Assembly (NCBI GenBank): GCA_003168315.1
Contig: PMSP01000207.1
Location: 1 to 7,143 of the forward strand
Reading direction: 5' to 3'
Source of the DNA: Opitutaceae bacterium
Lineage (GTDB): Bacteria > Verrucomicrobiota > Verrucomicrobiia > Opitutales > Opitutaceae
DNA length: 7,143 nucleotides
Shown piece by piece: positions 1-6,543 of the stretch. Position numbers and translations under genes: made by a program. Each line of letters opens with the position of its first letter. Positions within the stretch are counted from its first letter, which is position 1. The notes under the pieces were generated by a model, which was not told the origin of the DNA, did not search any database, and saw only the letters and a program-made list of their open reading frames with translations.

Positions 1-1511
1 GGGAGCTCGACTCCCGCCAGCTTTGCCTTCCGGACCTCGGCGGGCTGAAGGAGGCCGCTCCACACAACTTTTCCGTTCAGCGTCACGGTCGCGCCCCGCA
101 GGTCGATGGCCCTCAGCCTGAATTTTATGTCCGCCATGATCGGGAACGGCTGGGGGTTTCGGATGGTGACCGAGCTGTCGCCCAAGCTCCAACGCCAGTA
201 GTCCCACCTCGACTTCTCCGGCATACCCCAGTTTCCGGGACCGAAGACAGCCTCGACGACGCTGCCGCCCTTGGGGTTGATCCTGAGGCTCCTCGGCCCC
301 ACGACCTCGAAGCTCTCGCGCCCCGGGGGCCTGAGGAGGTTAGCCGATGCGAAGACGCCCAGGTTCCCGACGACCAGCAGGATCGGCCAGAGGCGCCTCC
401 GCGGGACGAGGATGTTGAAGGCGAGCGTCATCGGAAGAAGCACCCGCGCCGCCGCCGATGGGTAATTCTCCCAGACGGCGTCCCCGAGGAATATCATGAG
501 GACGGCGTAGCTGGCGCCCACCCTCCACCAGGGGCTGGACCAGCGCACCCGGGAGGCGAAGAAGATGAACTGCGCCAGGAGGCCCACGACCACCAGCAGG
601 TCTAACTTGGCCACCGAGTGGTAGGGATAGCCCTCCCTCGAGATGCTGGAAAGCGTGTGCTGGAGCTTGTGGGCCAGCCCCATGAAGGGCCCGGAGAAGT
701 TGCGGGCCCCGATATCGTCGCCGTGGCCGACCAGCATCCGAACCGCTGCCATCCAGACCGCCAATGGCAGCAGAACGATGGCGCCGCGGGCGACCCAAGG
801 CGCCCAGGTCCTCGGGTTTCCCACCTGGGGCAGCGGCAGCGCCGCCCCGCAGAGGATGCTCGTGTCCTTGCCTAGCCCGGACGCGCCCATGACGGCGGCG
901 CCGAGCCAGAGGCGGCCGGATTCGATGAGGGCCACGCCGATCGTCGTCAAGAGAAGGCTGGGGCCGTCGAGTAGGGCGGCTCTCACGCTGAAGATCAGCC
1001 CGAATGAGAAGAGAGTGCAGGCCCACCTGAAGCAGTTCCCCCAGCTGACCGGCGGGAACCAACGCAAGAGTATCGCCGCAAGGATGAACCAGCAGAACAC
1101 GTTCTGAAGGGCGTAGATGTTCATGACCCGCACCGGGTCGCCGGCGCCGAGGACCGCCGCCGTCATCACGAAGAGTATGCGGCGAGCCCGGTAGGGAAGG
1201 CTGTCGACGGCCCGCCGGAGGACGGGATCCCTTAGGTGCGGGTGCATCGCGATCTGGGCGTACCACTGGGAGTCGTAGCCCGGGGAATTGGGCATCTCGT
1301 AGTGGTTGCTGGCCTTCAGCTCCGGAATGTAGCGTTCGTGCTCCAGGGTCCCGAACTGGATCAAGTAGGTGAAGCCCTGCCCAGGCAGGTAGAAGAAGGC
1401 GACACTCCATACGAAGAGCGCGACCACTAGGCCGCACACAATCCACCGCAGCGCATCGGCCCGTCCGTGGAGAAATGATTTGAGTCCAGCCACCAAAAGG
1501 GGACAAACCAC
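1..1511 (-). CDS. GT-C-like multi-pass membrane glycosyltransferase, partial (C-terminus beyond window)
   Basis: Open from a GTG at 1511 to the left edge with no stop or frameshift; 503 residues visible. The N-terminal part is a polytopic membrane protein with hydrophobic stretches at about residues 22-43, 110-124, 137-152, 163-176, 184-196, 243-260, 303-319, 333-343 and 373-391. The first outer loop carries GYDSQWYAQIA (78-88, Asp80), followed by YRARRIL (107-113). This resembles the acidic first-loop motif of GT-C enzymes that use polyprenyl-phosphate sugars. GLGKDTSIL (212-220) and ARVLLP (355-360) fit the same fold. From about residue 395 the chain becomes non-hydrophobic and beta-rich, with WDYWRWS at 436-442; this part probably lies outside the membrane. 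GTG 1511 is chosen because GGAGGGG lies 8 nt upstream; the first in-frame ATG is codon 73, after the first membrane helix. Membrane protein is near certain; donor and acceptor are unknown. Confidence 0.8.
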   Translation of the reverse strand, partial: MVCPLLVAGLKSFLHGRADALRWIVCGLVVALFVWSVAFFYLPGQGFTYLIQFGTLEHERYIPELKASNHYEMPNSPGYDSQWYAQIAMHPHLRDPVLRRAVDSLPYRARRILFVMTAAVLGAGDPVRVMNIYALQNVFCWFILAAILLRWFPPVSWGNCFRWACTLFSFGLIFSVRAALLDGPSLLLTTIGVALIESGRLWLGAAVMGASGLGKDTSILCGAALPLPQVGNPRTWAPWVARGAIVLLPLAVWMAAVRMLVGHGDDIGARNFSGPFMGLAHKLQHTLSSISREGYPYHSVAKLDLLVVVGLLAQFIFFASRVRWSSPWWRVGASYAVLMIFLGDAVWENYPSAAARVLLPMTLAFNILVPRRRLWPILLVVGNLGVFASANLLRPPGRESFEVVGPRSLRINPKGGSVVEAVFGPGNWGMPEKSRWDYWRWSLGDSSVTIRNPQPFPIMADIKFRLRAIDLRGATVTLNGKVVWSGLLQPAEVRKAKLAGVEL

Positions 1512-1519
1512 TCGTCCCA

Positions 1520-1526
1520 CCCCTCC
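1520..1526 (-). promoter_or_regulatory. Shine-Dalgarno site fixing the GTG start of the minus-strand membrane gene
   Basis: Read on the minus strand the bases are GGAGGGG, 8 nt before GTG 1511. Another in-frame GTG at 1517 is only 2 nt away and too close, while GTG 1493 and TTG 1496 have no such site. The motif lies wholly inside the 24-bp gap to the divergent gene at 1536. Confidence 0.65.
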
Positions 1527-1535
1527 AAAGCAAGT

Positions 1536-3065
1536 ATGGATTTTCCCCAAGCCCTGCCCCTGCCGGCCCTTGGCCCGCGCGGCCGGCTGTCGGCGGGAGT
1601 GGGCGTCCTCGCCCTGGCTGTTTACGCCCTGGTTCTGGCCAAGAACGTGGGCGCAGTCGCGGCCGGGTCGGATTCGTCGGGATACATGAACCATGCCCGC
1701 CTGCTGGCGTCCGGCAGCGTGCATGTTCAGCCCCGGACCATCGAGGGCCTTCCCCAGTCGGATGCGGCGCCCCTTCTCTACGTCCCCCTTGGGTTCAAGC
1801 CGGCGCCCAATGGCATGGGCTTGGTCCCCACCTACCCCACTGGGTTTGCCTTGTTCGTCCTGGCATTCAGTCCGCTGGCCGGCTGGCGGCACGCGGGTGA
1901 CCTGACGATCGTACTCCATTCGCTCGCGGGCCTCTTGGCCACGTTCGCCCTGGGGCGGATAGTCGGCCTCGGACGGGCTTGGGCCTGCCTTGGCGCCGCC
2001 ATTGTGGGCGCAAGCCCGCTCTATCTCTTCATGTCAGTCCAGGCAATGAGCGACGTGCCCTCGCTGGCGTGGACGACCGCCGCAGTCATCGCAGCCGCAA
2101 GGAGCCGCGAGCGACCGGCCTGGGCACTCGCGGCGGGGGCGGCCATCGCCGTTGATGTCCTCCTTCGACCGACAAACGTCCTCGCATTCTTCCCCCTGGG
2201 CATCGCCCTCGGCGCATCGCCTAGGCGCTGGCTCCTGTTCCTTGCCGGGGGCTTCCCGGGGGCCCTCTTCTTCTGCGCCCACAGCCTGGCGGCCTACGGA
2301 AGCCTTGCGACGACCGGGTACGGGGACAGTTCGTACGCCTTCAGCATTGGGAACGTGCCCGGGACTCTCCTGCACTACGCCCGGTGGCTGCCAGCGCTCT
2401 TCACGCCCCTCATGGCCCTATGCCTCGGCCTGCCGGCCATCCGGTCCGTAAGCACGCGCACCCGCTTGATTTTTGGGACCTGGATCCTCGCGTATGCCGC
2501 CTTTTTTTCCACCTACGGCAACACCCAAGAAGCCTGGTGGTACCTGCGTTTCCTCCTGCCGGCCGCACCCGCGATCGTCGTCGGCTCGCTCCTTGTTTTG
2601 GTGGACATTTCCTCACGGCCGCCTGTGTCGGCCTGGCTTGGGGGCACACGTGGTGCCCTCGTCATCGCCGTTGCCGTGGCCGCCGTAGGCGACTCCTTGC
2701 TGGACCATTCCCTCCAGCCGCTCGCCATCGGCAAGCGCGAGCTCCGCTATGAGGCGCTCGCCGACTGGATGAAAAAGAACGTCCCGAAGGATGCCGTGTG
2801 CCTGACCATGCAGGCCAGCGGCACTCTCTTCTACTACACCGATTTGACGTTTGTCCGCTGGGACGCGATCGATGCCGGCAACGTCAGGGAGGTCGAGTCG
2901 GCGATTCGGGCCTCGGGGAGGCCCTTGTACGCCGTCCTATTCCCGTTTGAGATGAATGAGTCCCATGTGCTTGAGAAACGAATGCCCGGGCGCTGGGCGC
3001 CTGCCGGGTCAGTCGAGGACATTGTGATCATGCGCCGGGAATTCGACGCCATTAAATCCAAATAG
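1536..3065 (+). CDS. ArnT/PMT-like GT-C integral membrane glycosyltransferase
   Basis: 509 residues. A short cytoplasmic N-terminus precedes a first membrane helix (about 19-38). The first outer loop has DSSGY (46-50) followed by a small-residue-rich helix, the usual place of the catalytic or metal-binding Asp in GT-C enzymes of the PMT/ArnT type. PTYPTGFAL (98-106) matches the 'yPpG' segment of PMT_2-like proteins. AMSDVP (170-175), LLRPTN (209-214) and YLRFLLPAAP (336-345) are further family-like positions. Hydrophobic stretches follow to about residue 385, then a soluble tail (about 397-509). Such enzymes move a sugar from a polyprenyl-phosphate donor to a lipid, glycan or protein outside the membrane. 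ATG 1536 is the only start between the in-frame stop at 1476 and the first helix, but no good ribosome binding site precedes it. The next gene begins 3 bp downstream, so they probably share a transcript. Substrate unknown. Confidence 0.85.
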   Translation: MDFPQALPLPALGPRGRLSAGVGVLALAVYALVLAKNVGAVAAGSDSSGYMNHARLLASGSVHVQPRTIEGLPQSDAAPLLYVPLGFKPAPNGMGLVPTYPTGFALFVLAFSPLAGWRHAGDLTIVLHSLAGLLATFALGRIVGLGRAWACLGAAIVGASPLYLFMSVQAMSDVPSLAWTTAAVIAAARSRERPAWALAAGAAIAVDVLLRPTNVLAFFPLGIALGASPRRWLLFLAGGFPGALFFCAHSLAAYGSLATTGYGDSSYAFSIGNVPGTLLHYARWLPALFTPLMALCLGLPAIRSVSTRTRLIFGTWILAYAAFFSTYGNTQEAWWYLRFLLPAAPAIVVGSLLVLVDISSRPPVSAWLGGTRGALVIAVAVAAVGDSLLDHSLQPLAIGKRELRYEALADWMKKNVPKDAVCLTMQASGTLFYYTDLTFVRWDAIDAGNVREVESAIRASGRPLYAVLFPFEMNESHVLEKRMPGRWAPAGSVEDIVIMRREFDAIKSK

Positions 3066-3068
3066 AGC

Positions 3069-4241
3069 ATGCCCCTGCTTCTCGACCTGTCCCACACGAG
3101 CCACACGCGTGCGCGTACAGGCATCCAACGCGTGTCCCGCTCGCTTTACGGGGCCCTGGCGGGGCAGTGCGCAGGCGTCTGCTTCGACCCCTACGAGGGC
3201 TCGTGGCGCCCGCTCGAGCCTTGGGAGGAGGAGAACTTGAGTGCGCCTGAGCCGTCTGGCGGCCGAGGCTCGCATTGGCCGCTTATGGCGCGGCTGCGGG
3301 GCCGGGCGAGGCATATCCTCCGCCGCCCGGCCGGCCTTTCCGCCCTGCGCGGGGCCGGCGGGGCCATCTTCCCCGAGGTCTTCTCGCCGGATGTGGCCCG
3401 GGCGCTTCCCGACATTTTTGCGGCCACGGCCGGACCCAGGGTCGCCCTGTTCCATGACGCCATCGCCCTCCAGTTCCCCGAGTTCGCGCCGCGCTCCACC
3501 CTTGCGCGCTTTCCCGGATACCTGCAGGAGCTCCTGAGGTTCGACGGCGTGGCCGCCGTCTCCGAGGCTTCGAAAGCGAGCCTCCTCGGCTACTGGCGCT
3601 GGCTCGGGGTCGCGCGAGTTCCCGATGTGGCCGCCATTCCGCTGGGGATAGACGCCCCCGCCCCCAGCCCCGGGCCAGCGGGCAACGCCGGGGCGCCCGT
3701 TATCCTCTGCGTGGGAAGCATCGAGGGAAGGAAGAATCACGCGGCGCTCCTCGATGCCTGCGAATCCCTCTGGTCCCGGGACGCCCGGTTCGAGCTGCGC
3801 CTTGTCGGCCTGTCTAACGCGGAGACGGGCGCGGCGGCGCTGGGAAAGCTGGAGCGGCTCAAGGCGGCGGGCCGCCCCATCCGCTATGACGGTCCCCTGG
3901 GCGACGATGCGCTGGACGCGGCCTACCGCGGGTGCGCCTTCACGGTCTATCCCTCCCTCGCCGAGGGCTTCGGGCTGCCCGTGGCCGAGAGCCTCGCCCG
4001 GGGCAGACCCTGCCTCTGCCGGACCGACGGGGCCCTGGGTGAGACCGCGGCGGGTGGCGGCTGCCTGAGCCTTGGCTCCGCCGGGGCGCCCGAGATCGCG
4101 GCCGCCATCGGCGGCCTTCTTGAGCGCCCGTCGGAGCTGGCCTCGCTTTCAGCCGCGGCCCGCGGGCGCAGGTTCAGGACGTGGAAGCAATACGCCTCGG
4201 AGCTTGTCGGCTGGATGGAAACTCTTCGGATGCATGAATAA
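3069..4241 (+). CDS. Family 4 glycosyltransferase (GT-B, MtfB-like), copy A
   Basis: 390 residues, no signal peptide or membrane segment, so probably a cytoplasmic enzyme using a nucleotide-sugar donor. The acceptor-side domain has TGIQRVSRSL (17-26), near the usual N-terminal loop, and FHDAIALQFPE (128-138), the His-Asp segment typical of mannosyltransferase-B-like GT4 proteins. AVSEAS (163-168) follows. The donor-side domain starts with ILCVGSIEGRKNH (212-224), where Arg221/Lys222 would contact the donor phosphates, and has the E-x7-E signature EGFGLPVAE (Glu299, Glu307). Residues 42-97 are an Arg/Pro-rich stretch not matched in its sibling at 5527-6543. The start is 3 bp after the membrane gene, with no clear ribosome binding site, so translation may depend on the gene before it. 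The family is secure; the sugar and linkage cannot be read from sequence. Confidence 0.9.
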   Translation: MPLLLDLSHTSHTRARTGIQRVSRSLYGALAGQCAGVCFDPYEGSWRPLEPWEEENLSAPEPSGGRGSHWPLMARLRGRARHILRRPAGLSALRGAGGAIFPEVFSPDVARALPDIFAATAGPRVALFHDAIALQFPEFAPRSTLARFPGYLQELLRFDGVAAVSEASKASLLGYWRWLGVARVPDVAAIPLGIDAPAPSPGPAGNAGAPVILCVGSIEGRKNHAALLDACESLWSRDARFELRLVGLSNAETGAAALGKLERLKAAGRPIRYDGPLGDDALDAAYRGCAFTVYPSLAEGFGLPVAESLARGRPCLCRTDGALGETAAGGGCLSLGSAGAPEIAAAIGGLLERPSELASLSAAARGRRFRTWKQYASELVGWMETLRMHE

Positions 4242-4325
4242 ATTGGAATGCGTTGATCCCCGGGGGCCTGCGTCCGTTCCATTTGCATTTGCAAACGCCC
4301 GCATGGGTCTTAGCGTCTGCACCGC

Positions 4326-5522
4326 ATGGCGATCACCTTATTCCTAAAGAACAAGAAGCCCATCTTAGGCCGCTGCAGCGAAGATTACTCGACCAAGATG
4401 CGGCTGCGATACGCGCCGTTCTACCATGCCATGGATGCCCAGAAGGGCACCACCATCCACCTGGATGGCCGGGAGATGATCATGCTCTCGAGCAACGACT
4501 ACCTGGGGCTGTCCTTCCACCCGAAGGTGGTCGAGGCGGGCCGGGCGGCCCTCCTGAAATGGGGGACAAGCACGACCGGCGCCCGGCCCTCGAACGGGTC
4601 CAGGACCTACCACGTCGAGCTGGAGCAGAGGATCGCCGCCTTCCTCGGGCGCGAGGCCTGCCACATCCACGCCGCCGGCTACCTCTCCTGCCTTTCCAGC
4701 GTCGCCGCCTTCGCCCAGAAGGGCGACGTCATCCTCGCCGACAAGAACGTCCACTCCTGCCTCTGGGACGGGATCAGGCTCTCGAACGCCACGGTCGAGA
4801 GGTTCTCCCACAACAATCCCGACGACCTGAGGGAAGTGATCGCGGCCGCGAGCCCGACCGCCCCGAAGATGCTCGTGATCGAGGGCGTCTACTCCATGGA
4901 GGGGCACATCGCCCGCCTGCCCGAGCTCAGCGAGATAGCCGAGGACCACGCCTGCTTCACGGTCCTCGACGACGCCCACGGCTTCGGGGTCCTCGGCCGC
5001 CAGGGCCGCGGGACGGTCGACCACTTCGGGCTCAATGACAGCGTCGACGTGATCTGCGGCAGCCTTTCGAAATCCCTCGCCAGCACCGGCGGCTTTGTCG
5101 CCGCCTCCAGGGACGTGATCGAGTTCCTGAGGACCCACTCGAAGCAGACGATCTTCAGCGCCGCGATCAGCCCGAGCCAGGCCGCCTGCGCCCAGGCGTC
5201 CCTGGAGATCATGCAGACCGAGCCGCAGCACCTCGAGAAGCTCTGGGCCAACACAAGGAAGTACCGCGCCATGCTGAAGGGCCTCGGGTTCGACACCTGG
5301 GAGAGCGAGACGCCCGCCGTCCCGATCGTCCTCGGCTCCAAGGAGCGAGTCTACCCGTTCTGGAAGGCGCTCCTGGAAAAGGGGATCTTTACCGTCATGG
5401 CCACCTCCCCCGCCGTCCCGACGGGCAAGGACCTAATACGGACGGCCGTCTCGGCGATGCACACGGACGAGCAGCTTGAGAAGATCGCGGCGGCCATGGC
5501 CTACGCGGCGAAGAAGCTCTGA
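4326..5522 (+). CDS. PLP-dependent alpha-oxoamine synthase (SPT/BioF/KBL superfamily)
   Basis: 398 residues, the usual length. Family members condense an amino acid with an acyl thioester, losing CO2, to give an amino-ketone. All checked hallmarks are present: SSNDYLGL (55-62); TGARPSNGS (84-92); His143, the expected ring-stacking His, in KNVHSCLWDG; VIEGVYSM (184-191); DDAHGFGVLG (215-224) with Asp215/His218; the Schiff-base Lys249 in GSLSKS (245-250) followed by TGG; and Arg372 in LIRTAV, where the substrate carboxylate is held. SKS at the lysine and the C-terminal pattern VMATSPAVP...LIRTAVSAMHT lean towards serine palmitoyltransferase, whereas DDAHG is more BioF-like, so the substrate is open. 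ATG 4326 lies 84 bp after the previous stop without a clear ribosome binding site. Three of its first 14 codons are A-ending Leu codons; Met25 (4398) is an alternative start but would remove an N-terminal segment. Confidence 0.92.
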   Translation: MAITLFLKNKKPILGRCSEDYSTKMRLRYAPFYHAMDAQKGTTIHLDGREMIMLSSNDYLGLSFHPKVVEAGRAALLKWGTSTTGARPSNGSRTYHVELEQRIAAFLGREACHIHAAGYLSCLSSVAAFAQKGDVILADKNVHSCLWDGIRLSNATVERFSHNNPDDLREVIAAASPTAPKMLVIEGVYSMEGHIARLPELSEIAEDHACFTVLDDAHGFGVLGRQGRGTVDHFGLNDSVDVICGSLSKSLASTGGFVAASRDVIEFLRTHSKQTIFSAAISPSQAACAQASLEIMQTEPQHLEKLWANTRKYRAMLKGLGFDTWESETPAVPIVLGSKERVYPFWKALLEKGIFTVMATSPAVPTGKDLIRTAVSAMHTDEQLEKIAAAMAYAAKKL

Positions 5523-5523
5523 G

Positions 5524-5533
5524 CCGCTAGCGG
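5524..5533. repeat. 10-bp perfect palindrome at the convergent gene junction
   Basis: CCGCTAGCGG is self-complementary. It covers three of the four bases between the two convergent stop codons and the stop codon of the minus-strand glycosyltransferase. No T-tract follows on either strand, so it is not a classical intrinsic terminator. It may be chance. Confidence 0.4.
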
Positions 5534-6543
5534 AGCGCCTCGCGCAGCACCCCGGCCGCCGCCGACCAGGTCGGGAGCGCCCTCGACGCGGCCTCGGCCG
5601 CCAGCCTCGCATGGAGCGCGTCGTCCGTCAGGACGGCCCGGAGAGCCTGCGTCCAGCCGGCCAGCGTGTTTCCCGGGACGACCCTGCAGCCGCCCCCCGC
5701 CGCGTTCTCGGCGACCGGCGCGATGTCGCTGCATACGCAGGGGACGCCCATCCACAGCGATTCGAGGAGCGGAAGTCCGCAGCCCTCCGCGATCGACGGG
5801 AGTGCCGTGACCCTGGCGGAGCGGATCAGGGCGGCGAGGCCCGCGTCGTCCAGGCCCGCGTGATGCCTCAGGCCGGGCCAGCGCTCCCGCATGGACTCGA
5901 CCCGCCTCGCGGTCGGGCCCCCAAAATGCGGGTTGACCCGCCCGACGAGGTGGAGGTCCATGTCGAGCCCCTCGGCGCGGAGGGCCTCGCAGGCGTCAAG
6001 GAGCATCAGCTGGTTCTTCCTGGGCTCAAGAATCCCGACGCAGACGACGGCGGGCGGCCCCGCTGGCGCGGCGCAGGCGCCCGAGCGCGGGATGCCCTCC
6101 CAGTCGGCCCCGGGCGCCAGGACGTCGACCGGGGGCGGGCGGGCTATCCCCTGCCATTCCCAGAACGCGAGGAGCTCGTCGCGGCTCGCCGCCGACACCG
6201 CCCAGACCCTGTCGAAGCGCGCGAGAAGCTTCATGTAGCCCGGGTGGCGCTCGACGCTCCTCGGCCACGTGATGTCGGGGAACCTGAGGGGGATGGCGTC
6301 ATGGTAGACGGCGGCGAGCCTGCACGGCCGTTTCTCCAGGAACGCGGTGAACCCGGGCCTCTCGGCCTCCGAGAAGAGCTCGGGCGTCAGCATCCAGTCG
6401 GACTTGGAAGGCTTTGCCGCGATGTCCGGCCACGCCGCCTCTGTCGCGGCGTCCCCCAGCGCGTCCTTCAGCCGGCGGCTCACGCGCGCGAGCCCGGAGG
6501 CATGGCGCCAGGAGGACGCGCTTGTCGTGTCGAAGAAGATCAT
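5527..6543 (-). CDS. Family 4 glycosyltransferase (GT-B, MtfB-like), copy B
   Basis: 338 residues, soluble, and a clear paralogue of the enzyme at 3069-4241. Shared landmarks in the same order are SGLARVSRRL (16-25), YHDAIPLRFPD (80-90), HPGYMKLLARFD (100-111), AVSAAS (115-120), VCVGILEPRKN (167-177, with Arg175/Lys176), LLDACEAL (181-188), the E-x7-E signature EGCGLPLLE (Glu253, Glu261) and AAGGGC (281-286). Its N-terminal domain is shorter because the Arg/Pro-rich stretch of copy A is absent. The usual EGFG is EGCG here, Cys255 replacing the aromatic residue; both catalytic-site Glu residues remain. Its ATG overlaps the stop of the upstream glycosyltransferase in ATGA, and GAGGGGG lies 7 nt before the start, so the two are probably translated together. 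It ends 4 bp from the convergent oxoamine synthase. Donor and acceptor unknown. Confidence 0.9.
   Translation of the reverse strand: MIFFDTTSASSWRHASGLARVSRRLKDALGDAATEAAWPDIAAKPSKSDWMLTPELFSEAERPGFTAFLEKRPCRLAAVYHDAIPLRFPDITWPRSVERHPGYMKLLARFDRVWAVSAASRDELLAFWEWQGIARPPPVDVLAPGADWEGIPRSGACAAPAGPPAVVCVGILEPRKNQLMLLDACEALRAEGLDMDLHLVGRVNPHFGGPTARRVESMRERWPGLRHHAGLDDAGLAALIRSARVTALPSIAEGCGLPLLESLWMGVPCVCSDIAPVAENAAGGGCRVVPGNTLAGWTQALRAVLTDDALHARLAAEAASRALPTWSAAAGVLREALR

Noticed and set aside
340..1533. 397-residue minus-strand open frame with an ATG start
   Set aside because: It is an out-of-frame shadow of the membrane gene at 1-1511. Its product is rich in Arg, Pro and Gly with no family motif, whereas the neighbouring frame gives a continuous membrane protein.
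2502..2508. Run of seven T in the GT-C gene as a possible phase-variable tract
   Set aside because: Seven bases is short for slippage-based switching, and the frame is intact on both sides.
3009..3740. 243-residue minus-strand open frame
   Set aside because: Antisense to the GT4 at 3069-4241 and without recognisable motifs; a result of high GC reducing stop codons.
4282..4295. Small stem-loop in the 84-bp gap as a terminator or riboswitch
   Set aside because: Only five base pairs, AT-rich, no T-tract after it and no known aptamer pattern; kept only as part of the compositional observation.
4253..5038. 261-residue plus-strand open frame starting before the oxoamine synthase
   Set aside because: Different frame from the synthase, product Arg/Pro/Gly-rich; no motif and no ribosome binding site.
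4365..5231. 288-residue minus-strand open frame
   Set aside because: Antisense to the oxoamine synthase, whose catalytic residues are all in the plus-strand frame; low-complexity Gly/Asp/Val-rich product.
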